The notes under the pieces are model-generated. The model was not told where the DNA came from, made no database searches, and worked only from the letters and a program-made list of their open reading frames with translations. From Bog-756 sp036553725 (GTDB lineage Bacteria > Actinomycetota > Acidimicrobiia > Acidimicrobiales > RAAP-2), in NCBI GenBank assembly GCA_036553725.1, contig DATBOO010000145.1:1-18471 (forward strand): 18,471 nucleotides of DNA, given 5' to 3'. Position 1 is the stretch's first letter, and each line of letters starts with the position of its first letter. This document shows positions 1 through 7,270 of this stretch, in pieces. Position numbers and translations under genes: made by a program.

Positions 1-47
1 GAAAGTTCGTCGGTCAAGTCTCATTGGGTGGCCCTTCCTCTTCTCTT

Positions 48-72
48 GTCCGTCTCACGTCGTCCGTCTCAC
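48..72. repeat. Short tandem repeat downstream of the acyltransferase gene
   Basis: The 11-bp word GTCCGTCTCAC occurs at 48-58 and again at 62-72 (period 14). It lies in the 94-bp non-coding left edge, just past the stop codon of the minus-strand acyltransferase gene. I see no hairpin with a U-tract there, so no terminator is called. The repeat may be chance. Confidence 0.5.
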
Positions 73-94
73 TTCACCAGCAGACACTCCTGCG

Positions 95-1627
95 TCATGC
101 CGGGAGCTCTGCGTGCCACCACGGCACCGGCCGGACCCGGCGATCCGCCTCTTGCACCAGCTCGTCGAGGGAATGCTCGAGCCCCCGGGCAATGGTGTCG
201 ATGTCCGGGGCCAGGTCCCAGCAGGCCTGCACGCCGGCAAACATGGTGTCCAGATACGAGAAGACCGTGATGTTGACCCCGACACCCTCGACGATCGGGC
301 CCAGCGGGTACATGGCCACCATGCGGGCGCCCGCCAGATACAGGGGGAAGTCCGGTCCCGGGACGTTGGAGACGATGAGGTTGAACACCGGTGCCAGGTG
401 GTCGAACAGCCGAAGGTTCGTCACCAACCTCGACAAGCGGGTGCCCACCGCCGGGAGGATGGCCTGGGCCCACCCGGCGAACACATCGGGCCCTATGGAT
501 CGGCTCTGCTCCTTCGCCGTCTCCATCCCGTCTCGGATGTGCCGGAAGCGGGCAGCCGCATCCTCCACGCCGCTGGCCAGCGACACGAGGAGCGCGGACA
601 CCCGGTTGCCCAATGCGTCCCGCTCGGAGGGCGCCCGCACGGACACCGGGACCATGGCCACCAGCGAGCGGTCGAGCACTTCTCCCCGCTCGGCGAAGAA
701 GGCGCGCATGGCTCCGGAGGTAGCGGCGAGGACCACGTCGTTGGCGGTCCCGCCGAGAACTTCCCGGACCCGTTTCACATCGCGCAATGGCAGTGCGGCG
801 AAGGCCACCCGTCGATGCGGCGAGATGGCACGGTTGATCGACGTGCGGGGAGCCTCGAACGGCGTCGGCGGCAAGCTGCCGGCCACTTCCCGGTTCCGAT
901 CGCTCAACCGCCGTGCCGTCTGCAGGGTCCTCGACAGGGAGCGGATGAGTCCCTCGGCGTGGCCCGGCAGCGACCCGACGGTGTGCCGCCACTGCGCCAT
1001 CTCACCCGGCAGCGGCTCGGGCGACCAGGGCGGGTTGTCCGGAGTCGACCCCGGCGGCGTTGGGCCCTGGGGTGGGCGATCAGCTGCGTCCGGCCAACGC
1101 AGGGAACGGCGCTCGCCGCGCGGGGCGAAGAGCCGGCGCGGGGCGGGCTTCGGCTCGAGGTCGAAGAAGGCAGCCATCACCTCGGCTCCGGAGACACCGT
1201 CGATGATCGAGTGGTGGACCTTCGGTATCACCGCCAGGTGACCGTGCTCGAGCCCTTCGACGACGTGGAATTCCCAGAGGGGCCGCTGGCGATCGAGCGG
1301 GCGGGAAGCCAGGTCGGCGGCCAGCACGGCTAGCTCGGCCAGTCCTCCCGGGGCGGGGAGGCTGGTCCGGCGGACGTGGAAGTCGATGTCGAAATCGGGA
1401 TCGTCGACCATCGACGGCTGCTGCAACCCGAAGGGGACCTCGATCATCCGCTTCCGGAACGGGGGGACCAGGTGCACCCGTCCGGCCACCATGTCCCTGA
1501 CGCTCCAGAAGTCGACTCCGCCCTCGACCTCCCCCGGATCGAAGATCAGCGCACCGAGGATCTGCAGATGGGTGGTGGGCGACTCCAGGCTGAGGAAGGC
1601 CCCGTCCAACCCGGTCAGGCGCTCCAC
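95..1627 (-). CDS. Wax ester synthase / diacylglycerol acyltransferase (WS/DGAT family)
   Basis: Predicted 510-residue O-acyltransferase that would join an acyl-CoA to a diacylglycerol or a fatty alcohol, giving storage triacylglycerol or wax ester at the membrane or lipid-droplet surface. The family active-site motif HHxxxDG is present as HHSIIDG at residues 138-144. The N-terminus (LTGLDGAFLSLES) and the later NDVVLA and SNVPGP segments are typical of the family, and the length is close to the usual 450-500. The start is GTG at 1627, six bases after the dut stop codon, with AGGGG just ahead, so it is probably translated with dut from one message. Substrate preference cannot be read from the sequence. 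Many actinobacteria carry several paralogues, so no gene symbol is given. Confidence 0.93.
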   Translation of the reverse strand: MERLTGLDGAFLSLESPTTHLQILGALIFDPGEVEGGVDFWSVRDMVAGRVHLVPPFRKRMIEVPFGLQQPSMVDDPDFDIDFHVRRTSLPAPGGLAELAVLAADLASRPLDRQRPLWEFHVVEGLEHGHLAVIPKVHHSIIDGVSGAEVMAAFFDLEPKPAPRRLFAPRGERRSLRWPDAADRPPQGPTPPGSTPDNPPWSPEPLPGEMAQWRHTVGSLPGHAEGLIRSLSRTLQTARRLSDRNREVAGSLPPTPFEAPRTSINRAISPHRRVAFAALPLRDVKRVREVLGGTANDVVLAATSGAMRAFFAERGEVLDRSLVAMVPVSVRAPSERDALGNRVSALLVSLASGVEDAAARFRHIRDGMETAKEQSRSIGPDVFAGWAQAILPAVGTRLSRLVTNLRLFDHLAPVFNLIVSNVPGPDFPLYLAGARMVAMYPLGPIVEGVGVNITVFSYLDTMFAGVQACWDLAPDIDTIARGLEHSLDELVQEADRRVRPVPWWHAELPA

Positions 1628-1633
1628 CGTCCC

Positions 1634-2146
1634 CTACCGTCCCGTCGACCCGAAGCCGCCGAGGCCGCGCTGGCTCGCCGGCAACTCGGCGGATTCCACG
1701 AAATCGGCGGACTCGACCCGCTGGATCACCAGCTGCGCGATCCGGTCGCCCCGGTGCACCTCGTAGGGGGACACGGGGTCGGTGTTGATCAACAGCACGG
1801 CCAGTTCGTCCCGGTACCCCGAATCGATGAGGCCCGGGGTGTTCAGACAGGTCACCCCGTGGCGCAGGGCGAGGCCGCTCCTCGGCTGGACGAAGCCGGC
1901 GAAACCCTCCGGAATGGCCAGGGTGATACCGGTCGGGACCATGGCCCGGCCACCCCCCGGGGCCAGCGTGACGTCCATCCGGGCCACCAGGTCGGCGCCG
2001 GCATCACCCGGCCTGGCATAGGCGGGCAAGGGGATACCCGGGTCGGTCCGCACCACCGGCACAGAAAGTCCGGATCCCGACCCCGGGACGCGGAGGTACG
2101 CCTCGTCGACGACCGATCTGGCACCGCTGCGTGATCCGGGGGCCAC
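1634..2146 (-). CDS. dut: Deoxyuridine 5'-triphosphate nucleotidohydrolase (dUTPase)
   Basis: Hydrolyses dUTP to dUMP and pyrophosphate, which keeps uracil out of DNA and supplies dUMP for thymidylate synthesis. It acts as a cytosolic homotrimer. The five trimeric-dUTPase motifs are visible in order: AGADL (49-53), the PTGI segment near 71, PRSGLAL (88-94), GLIDSGYRDEL with the catalytic Asp (105-115), RGDRIAQLV (132-140), and the C-terminal P-loop-like RGLGGFGSTG (160-169). At 170 residues it is slightly longer than usual because of about 25 extra N-terminal residues. The GTG start at 2146 is supported by GGAGGAG four bases upstream. It is followed at six bases by the acyltransferase gene and is divergent from orn. 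Confidence 0.97.
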   Translation of the reverse strand: MAPGSRSGARSVVDEAYLRVPGSGSGLSVPVVRTDPGIPLPAYARPGDAGADLVARMDVTLAPGGGRAMVPTGITLAIPEGFAGFVQPRSGLALRHGVTCLNTPGLIDSGYRDELAVLLINTDPVSPYEVHRGDRIAQLVIQRVESADFVESAELPASQRGLGGFGSTGR

Positions 2147-2173
2147 CGGACTCCTCCACTTCTCCCGGTCCTG

Positions 2174-2179
2174 ACGCTA
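2174..2179 (-). promoter_or_regulatory. Candidate -10 box for dut
   Basis: On the minus strand TAGCGT (TANNNT type) ends about 27 bases before the dut start codon, which leaves room for a leader of about 20 bases containing the GGAGGAG site. No convincing -35 was found. The 9-bp word CGGTAGCGT containing it recurs in inverted orientation at the orn promoter. Confidence 0.4.
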
Positions 2180-2258
2180 CCGCCCGCGGACCGGCGGCGT
2201 CGGCACCCTGGCCCAGCCCCGGCCCACCTGCGGCCCACTTGGAACAGAAGCCGCCACC

Positions 2259-2287
2259 TTGGAGCGCGGGCCGCCAGCCGGTAGCGT
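2259..2287 (+). promoter_or_regulatory. Candidate orn promoter giving a leaderless transcript
   Basis: TTGGAG (2259-2264) and TAGCGT (2282-2287) are separated by exactly 17 bases. The -10 box ends six bases before the GTG start of orn at 2294, so transcription would begin at the start codon or within a base of it. There is no Shine-Dalgarno sequence ahead of that GTG, which agrees with a leaderless mRNA. Confidence 0.55.
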
Positions 2288-2293
2288 ACCGGC

Positions 2294-2881
2294 GTGCTGG
2301 TGTGGATGGATCTCGAGATGACCGGGCTCGAGATCGCGCGCCACGTCATCGTCGAGGTGGCCACGCTGGTGACCGACGACGACCTGACCATTGTCGCCGA
2401 AGGGCCCGACCTGGTGGTCTCCGCCGCTCCCGAACAGCTGGCCCTGATGGACGACTACGTCAGGGAGATGCACACCAAGAGTGGGCTCCTGGCCGAGATC
2501 GCAGTATCGGGCATCTCCCTCGAGCAGGCCGGGACCGCCACCATGGACTTCATCCGCGCCCACGTCCCGAAGGCCCGCACCGTGCCGCTGGCCGGCAACT
2601 CGATCGGGACCGACCGACGGTTCCTCGCCGCCCAGCTCCCGGAGATCGAGGACTACCTCCACTACCGCTCCGTGGACGTGTCCACCGTCAAGGAGCTGGC
2701 CCGTCGCTGGTACCCCGGGGCGATGAAGGGGGCCCCGACCAAGGCCGGCGGCCACCGGGCCATGGACGACATCCGCGAGAGCGTGGCCGAGTTGGCGTAC
2801 TACCGCACCGCCGTCTTCCGGGGGCCCGCCCCGGAGGATCCCGCGGAGCAGACCGGCTCGCCGTCCGCCCACACGGCATGA
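2294..2881 (+). CDS. orn: Oligoribonuclease
   Basis: A 3'-5' exoribonuclease that finishes RNA decay by degrading very short oligonucleotides. In c-di-GMP-using bacteria it also clears pGpG. At 195 residues it is a normal-length member of the DEDDh family. Exo I is MDLEMTGLE with D6 and E8, the middle acidic residue lies in GNSIGTDRRF (D107), and the C-terminal DEDDh signature is HRAMDDIRESVAEL (H154 with D158/D159). The GTG at 2294 begins the conserved MLVWMDLEMTGLE block, so little room exists for another start. It has no ribosome-binding site and seems leaderless. It is divergent from dut and is followed after 121 bases by an acyl-CoA synthetase gene with its own strong ribosome-binding site. 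Confidence 0.97.
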   Translation: MLVWMDLEMTGLEIARHVIVEVATLVTDDDLTIVAEGPDLVVSAAPEQLALMDDYVREMHTKSGLLAEIAVSGISLEQAGTATMDFIRAHVPKARTVPLAGNSIGTDRRFLAAQLPEIEDYLHYRSVDVSTVKELARRWYPGAMKGAPTKAGGHRAMDDIRESVAELAYYRTAVFRGPAPEDPAEQTGSPSAHTA

Positions 2882-3002
2882 CCCGGTCCTCGGCCGGACA
2901 CCTCGCTCGAGGAGCTGCTCGGGGTAGCCGGGTGGGAGCCGAAAGTGGACCATCGAGTTCAGCCCAGCAGAGCGCAGTGAGAGCACCTGAGAGGAGCGCA
3001 AC

Positions 3003-4850
3003 ATGCCCGACCTGGCCGAGCCGCAGCCACGGCCGCAACCGCAGGCATCCGACAGTGGGCCATCGATTCCCCTCACCCTGGCCGAGGCCACGGCGACCCT
3101 GACGGCGCCGGGTCAGACCTTCGAGATGGAGGACCTGACCATCAGGGGCATTCGCACCCGCACCTGGAAGCAGGCCCCCGCCAGCCTCCGCTCGGTCCTC
3201 GAGCTGTCGTCCCTCCACGGGGACAGCGACTACCTCGTCTACGAGGACGAGCGGGTCACCTTCGCGGAGCACTTCCGAATCGCCGTCGGTCTGGCCCGGG
3301 TCCTCATCGAAGAGCTGGGGATCAAGAAGGGCGACCGGGTGGCCATCGCCATGCGCAACCTGCCCGAGTGGGTGATGGCCTTCTGGGCCTCGATCGCCGC
3401 CGGGGCGGTGGTCGTGCCGCTCAACGCCTGGTGGACCGGTGCCGAGCTGGCCTACGGCCTGAGTGACTCGGGGACGTCTGTGGCGTTCGTGGACGAGGAG
3501 CGCCGGGACCGCATCCTCCCCCACCTGGAGACGATTCCCGACCTCCGGTCAATGGTCGTGTGCTCCGAGGAGCACGATCCTGCCGGGGGGCGCCGTCACG
3601 CGCGTGGATCGGTCGTGGACCGGTCCGGATCGACCCCCCTCCCTGTGCTCCCGTTCGCACAGCTGACCGCCGGCCTGCCCGAGCAGGCCACCCTGCCCGA
3701 CGTAGCCATCGACCCCGACGACGACGCCACCATCTTCTACACCTCGGGGACCACCGGCCGTCCCAAGGGCGCGGTGGGAACCCACCGCAACAGCGCGTCC
3801 AACCTGATGAACCTCTTCTTCGTGGCCACCGTGGGCGCTCTCCGCCGCAGCGGCCCGGTGGCCGACGTCAGCGGCGGCACCCAGAACGCCAATCTCCTCT
3901 CGGTGCCGCTCTTCCATGCCACCGGCTGCCATGCGGTACTGGTGTCGAACACCGCGGCCGGGGGGAAGCTGGTGATGATGCACCACTTCGACCCCGAGCG
4001 GGCGCTCGAGCTGATCGAGCGCGAGCGGATCACCATCTTCGGCGGGGTTCCGGCCATGGTCATGCAGGTGATCGACTCACCGGCCTTCGCCACACGGGAC
4101 ACCTCGTCCGTGCGCTCGATCTCCTATGGCGGTGCACCCTGCCCTCCCGACCTGGTCCGCCGCATCAAGGAGCACTTCCCGTCGGGGGCCCCGGGCAACG
4201 GCTACGGCCTCACCGAGACCTCGGCCATGACCACCATGAACGCCGGTGACGACTACGTGCGCAAGCCGACCAGTGTGGGCCCCCCGGCGCCGGTGTGCGA
4301 CGTCGCCGTGGTTCCCGAGGGATACGAGGAGGAAGAGCCGCCGTCCGACCAGGCGCCTGATCCGGAACGGACAGGCGAGCTGTGGATCAAGGGCCCGAAC
4401 GTGGTGCGGGGCTATTGGAACCGCCCCGAGGAGACCGCGTCGACGTTCACCCGGGGCTGGCTCCACACCGGCGACGTGGCCCGCATCGACGAGGAGGGCT
4501 TCGTCCACATCGTCGACCGGTCCAAGGACATGATCATCCGCGGCGGTGAGAACGTCTACTGCGTCGAGGTGGAGGCCGCCCTGTTCGAACACCCGGCCGT
4601 GGCCGACTGCGCCGTCATCGGGGTGCCCCACCCCGTCCTGAGCGAGGAGGTCGGCGCCGTCGTGGTCCTGCGACCGGGGTCTGACGTCGGGGCCGACGAG
4701 CTGGCCCGGTTCGTGGGCGAACGGCTGGCGGCCTTCAATGTTCCCTCTCGCTTCTGGTTCCGGTCCCAGCCGCTCCCCCGCAATCCGGCCGGCAAGGTCC
4801 TCAAACGGGAGCTGCGGGCCGAGCTGCTCGGCGGTGCACCGGCGGTCTGA
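3003..4850 (+). CDS. Acyl-CoA synthetase, AMP-binding (class I adenylate-forming)
   Basis: Predicted to activate a carboxylic acid, probably a fatty acid, with ATP to an acyl-adenylate and then load it onto CoA. The P-loop YTSGTTGRPKG lies at 246-256, GYGLTET near 399-405, and the hinge region runs from GELWIKGPNVVRGYW through HTGDVARIDEEGFVHIVDRSKDMIIRGGENV. The C-terminal catalytic lysine is in NPAGKVLKREL (about K598). At 615 residues it is longer than many relatives, with a 40-residue N-terminal lead-in and a variable insert at about 190-235. The ATG start at 3003 is preceded by GAGAGGAG at a good distance. Its stop lies five bases from the convergent ribF stop. Chain-length preference cannot be assigned. 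A FadD-like role would fit the nearby acyltransferase, but that link is inference. Confidence 0.92.
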   Translation: MPDLAEPQPRPQPQASDSGPSIPLTLAEATATLTAPGQTFEMEDLTIRGIRTRTWKQAPASLRSVLELSSLHGDSDYLVYEDERVTFAEHFRIAVGLARVLIEELGIKKGDRVAIAMRNLPEWVMAFWASIAAGAVVVPLNAWWTGAELAYGLSDSGTSVAFVDEERRDRILPHLETIPDLRSMVVCSEEHDPAGGRRHARGSVVDRSGSTPLPVLPFAQLTAGLPEQATLPDVAIDPDDDATIFYTSGTTGRPKGAVGTHRNSASNLMNLFFVATVGALRRSGPVADVSGGTQNANLLSVPLFHATGCHAVLVSNTAAGGKLVMMHHFDPERALELIERERITIFGGVPAMVMQVIDSPAFATRDTSSVRSISYGGAPCPPDLVRRIKEHFPSGAPGNGYGLTETSAMTTMNAGDDYVRKPTSVGPPAPVCDVAVVPEGYEEEEPPSDQAPDPERTGELWIKGPNVVRGYWNRPEETASTFTRGWLHTGDVARIDEEGFVHIVDRSKDMIIRGGENVYCVEVEAALFEHPAVADCAVIGVPHPVLSEEVGAVVVLRPGSDVGADELARFVGERLAAFNVPSRFWFRSQPLPRNPAGKVLKRELRAELLGGAPAV

Positions 4851-4855
4851 AGCGG

Positions 4856-5845
4856 TCAGAGGCCGGCGCCGGCCGCCCCGGGGGCCACCGCCGCCAGCTT
4901 CGTCCGGGTGGCGGCGACATCCCGCTCCATCTGGGCGATCAACGCGGCCGTGGTGTCGAAGGCCAGCTCGTCGCGTAGCCGGGCCGCGAACGAGACGCGG
5001 GCCTCCTCGCCGTAGAGCTGGTCGGAGAAGTCGAGCAGGAACGCCTCGACCAGCAGATCACCCCCGGCGCCGTAGAAGGTCGGACGGCGTCCGACCGAGA
5101 TGGCCGCCTCCCAGATCGAACCGTCCGGGCGCCCGTACCATCCTGCGTAGATCCCGGCGGCCGGAAGGCTGATGGCCGGCGGGACATCGACATTGGCAGT
5201 GGGGAACCCCAGCTCGGACCCGCCCCGATGGTCCCCGTGGACCACCGGGCCCCTGACCTGGTGGTGCCGGCCCAGCAGGGCGGCGGCCTCTTCGACCCGG
5301 CCGCCGGCCACCAGGCTCCGCACCCGGGTGGACGAGATCGGCTCACCCGATGGGCCGGGGCGGTCCCGGTCGGCCCGCAGGGCCACGCCGTCCACCGCGA
5401 AGCCCGAGGTCGATCCCATCTCCCGCAACAGGGCCACGTTGCCCTTGCGCCCGTGCCCGAAGTGGAAGTCCTCCCCCACTACGACCAGGCGGGCGTCCAG
5501 TCCCTCGACCAGGACGGTGGTGACGAAGTCCTCCGCCGTCTCGTTGGCCCGCTCCATATCGAAGGGGATGACCACCGTGCGGTCCACACCGGCCGCCGCC
5601 AGAAGCTCGAGCTTCTGGTCGAGATCGCAGAGCAGGCTCGGCGCCGAGTCGGGGCGGACGACCGTGGCCGGGTGGCGGTCGAAGGTGACGACGACGGTGG
5701 TCAATCCCTCGTCCCGGGCCCGCGACCCCATCTCGGCCAGCAGTGCCCGGTGCCCGAGATGGACGCCGTCATAGGCCCCGATGGTCACCGCGCTCCCCCC
5801 GGCCGGGGGGACCAGCGTCGTCGGATCGGTCACGATGTCCATCAC
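4856..5845 (-). CDS. ribF: Bifunctional riboflavin kinase / FAD synthetase
   Basis: Phosphorylates riboflavin to FMN and then adenylylates it to FAD in the cytosol. The N-terminal FAD synthetase half carries the nucleotidyltransferase motif GAYDGVHLGHR (23-33) and GEDFHFGHGRKGN (124-136), followed by ISSTRVR (170-176). The C-terminal riboflavin kinase half begins near residue 195 with the flavokinase motif GFPTANV (213-219). The length of 329 residues is normal. The first codon is GTG at 5845, with ATG directly after it at 5842. No Shine-Dalgarno is visible, but TAATCT lies six bases upstream, so leaderless translation is likely. It follows truB by 70 bases, the usual gene order, and its 3' end faces the acyl-CoA synthetase gene. 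Confidence 0.96.
   Translation of the reverse strand: MMDIVTDPTTLVPPAGGSAVTIGAYDGVHLGHRALLAEMGSRARDEGLTTVVVTFDRHPATVVRPDSAPSLLCDLDQKLELLAAAGVDRTVVIPFDMERANETAEDFVTTVLVEGLDARLVVVGEDFHFGHGRKGNVALLREMGSTSGFAVDGVALRADRDRPGPSGEPISSTRVRSLVAGGRVEEAAALLGRHHQVRGPVVHGDHRGGSELGFPTANVDVPPAISLPAAGIYAGWYGRPDGSIWEAAISVGRRPTFYGAGGDLLVEAFLLDFSDQLYGEEARVSFAARLRDELAFDTTAALIAQMERDVAATRTKLAAVAPGAAGAGL
4861..4874. repeat. 14-bp GC palindrome at convergent gene ends
   Basis: GGCCGGCGCCGGCC is a perfect palindrome inside the last codons of ribF, next to the five-base gap between the acyl-CoA synthetase and ribF stop codons. It could act on both strands where transcription converges. It has no U-tract, and in GC-rich Ala/Gly codons such words can arise by chance. 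Confidence 0.5.
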
Positions 5846-5851
5846 CAGGGA

Positions 5852-5857
5852 AGATTA
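5852..5857 (-). promoter_or_regulatory. Candidate -10 box for ribF (leaderless)
   Basis: TAATCT on the minus strand is followed by six bases and then the GTG start codon of ribF. The spacing matches leaderless actinobacterial promoters. No recognisable -35 element is present at 17-18 bases. It would give ribF a transcript separate from the upstream truB operon. Confidence 0.45.
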
Positions 5858-5915
5858 CTGCCGCGGCTGTGGCCGCCGGTGCGAGCCCACGGCTCGACCG
5901 GTTGTCCCCCGGGGA

Positions 5916-6809
5916 TCATCCGGCCGCCTCCATGACCACGGCCGGACGTATCCGGTCGGTCTCGGTGGCCTCGTAGACGGCCAGCAGCCGGTGTCCGTCG
6001 TCGACCAGGCCCCACGGGCCGTCTCCGGCCACCCCGAGCGGTACCCGGTCGAGGGCCAGGCCGCGGGCCACGTCCCGTTGCACGTCGGTCGGCACCACCA
6101 CCTGGTCGAGGTCGCGCAGGGCCTGCGCCGGGGTGAGGACCACGGCCGGGGTCAGCTCGTCCACCAGCCGTGCGTCCCCGGCCGAGAACGATCCGATCCG
6201 GGTCCGTCTGAGGTTGCGGAGGTGACCACCGCCGCCCAGGGCGGTGCCCAGGTCGGCGGCCAGCACCCGGACGTAGGTGCCCGACGAGCACTCGACACCG
6301 ATCCGGAACACGCTCGGAGTCAGCCCCGGATCGACGTCGAACCGGTGGACGGTCACCGGCCGCGCCACCCGTTCGACCTCGATCCCCTCCCGGGCCAGGG
6401 CATGGAGTCGGCGGCCGCCCACCTTCACGGCGGAGACCATCGGCGGGACCTGTTCGATCGGCCCGGTCAGGGTGGCTGCCGCCGCGCGGACCTGCGCCAG
6501 GCTCACGTTCTCCATGTCCCAGGTCCCGGTCACCTCACCGGAGGCATCGAGCGTGGAGGTGGCGGAGCCGAGGACCACCTCGGCCTCATAGACCTTGGGC
6601 AGGGCGGTGAGGAAGCGCAGGAGCCGGGTGGCGCGTCCGAGGCCCACCAGGAGGACCCCGGTGGCATCCGGATCGAGTGTGCCGGCGTGGCCCACCCTCC
6701 GCTGGCCGAAGATGCGACGGCACCGGGCCACCACGTCATGCGACGTCCAGCCGGCTTCCTTGTCCACCACGGCCAGTCCGGTGACCTGGTTCGGTCCGGC
6801 CGGGCTCAC
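5916..6809 (-). CDS. truB: tRNA pseudouridine(55) synthase
   Basis: Isomerises U55 of the T-loop of elongator tRNAs to pseudouridine. The catalytic motif GHAGTLDPDATG is at residues 40-51 with the nucleophile Asp46. The N-terminal block GLAVVDKEAGWTSHDVV and the later KVYEAEVVLG, PPMVSAVKVGGRRLHALAREG and CSSGTYVRVLAADLG segments are typical. At 297 residues it is of normal length. The GTG start overlaps the rbfA stop as GTGA, a four-base coupling that places both in one operon. The C-terminal 60 residues form the usual small PUA-like domain. Confidence 0.97.
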   Translation of the reverse strand: MSPAGPNQVTGLAVVDKEAGWTSHDVVARCRRIFGQRRVGHAGTLDPDATGVLLVGLGRATRLLRFLTALPKVYEAEVVLGSATSTLDASGEVTGTWDMENVSLAQVRAAAATLTGPIEQVPPMVSAVKVGGRRLHALAREGIEVERVARPVTVHRFDVDPGLTPSVFRIGVECSSGTYVRVLAADLGTALGGGGHLRNLRRTRIGSFSAGDARLVDELTPAVVLTPAQALRDLDQVVVPTDVQRDVARGLALDRVPLGVAGDGPWGLVDDGHRLLAVYEATETDRIRPAVVMEAAG

Positions 6810-7210
6810 CGGGACGGCGGGGCGTCGGGACCCTCGGGCCCGCCGTCCCGGTCGTGGATCCGGCGCAGCGCGTCGTCGACCCGCCCCCCGGCCACGACGG
6901 CGGGATCGACCGCGAACTCCAATCGGGGGGTGCGCTTCATCCGTGTCTGGCGGCCGACTTCGTGTTGCAGCTGGGATCGGCGCTCCGCCAGCCCCTCGGC
7001 CGCGTCCTCACTGAGGGAACTCAGATAGACCACCGCATGGCGGAGGTCGGGTGCCGTGTCCACCGCCGTCACCGTGATCAGGCGGAGGCGCTCGTCGGCG
7101 TCGGCCAGGCGCTCGAGCTCCTCGGCCAGCACCCGCCGGACCACCTGGTTGACCCGCAGGGACCGTGGGTAGGGGGCCACTCCTCGATTGTCGTGTCGGC
7201 GACCTCGCAC
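6806..7210 (-). CDS. rbfA: Ribosome-binding factor A
   Basis: A small KH-like protein that binds the 30S precursor and helps late 16S rRNA maturation, notably in the cold. The core begins PRSLRVNQVVRRVLAEELERLADADERL and continues through ITVTAVDTAPDLRHAVVYLSSL and the KRTPRLEFAVD segment, all characteristic. I chose the GTG at 7210 (134 residues) because GAGGAG sits four bases ahead of it. The upstream GTG at 7228 has its purine run only two bases away. The gene follows infB by 60 bases and overlaps truB by four. The DUF503 gene often found between infB and rbfA is absent here. Confidence 0.94.
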   Translation of the reverse strand: MRGRRHDNRGVAPYPRSLRVNQVVRRVLAEELERLADADERLRLITVTAVDTAPDLRHAVVYLSSLSEDAAEGLAERRSQLQHEVGRQTRMKRTPRLEFAVDPAVVAGGRVDDALRRIHDRDGGPEGPDAPPSR

Positions 7211-7233
7211 AGGGCTCCTCTTTCCCACCGCCT

Positions 7234-7252
7234 CCGGGACGCGCCGTCCCGG
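7234..7252. other. GC hairpin between infB and rbfA
   Basis: CCGGGAC and GTCCCGG form a perfect seven-base stem around a five-base loop in the 60-base gap between infB and rbfA. On the transcribed minus strand no U-tract follows, so it is not an intrinsic terminator. A processing, stability or pausing element is possible. Confidence 0.5.
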
Positions 7253-7270
7253 ACCGGACGACCGTCACAC

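Noticed and set aside
1..94. Terminator after the acyltransferase gene
   Set aside because: No stable hairpin followed by a U-tract is visible, only a short tandem repeat.
24..1333. Two plus-strand frames of about 405 codons opposite the acyltransferase gene
   Set aside because: Both are antisense to a gene with full family motifs, show no recognisable protein features and lack ribosome-binding sites.
7211..7228. rbfA start at GTG 7228
   Set aside because: The purine run is only two bases from that GTG, while GTG 7210 has GAGGAG at a good distance. The extra six residues are not conserved.
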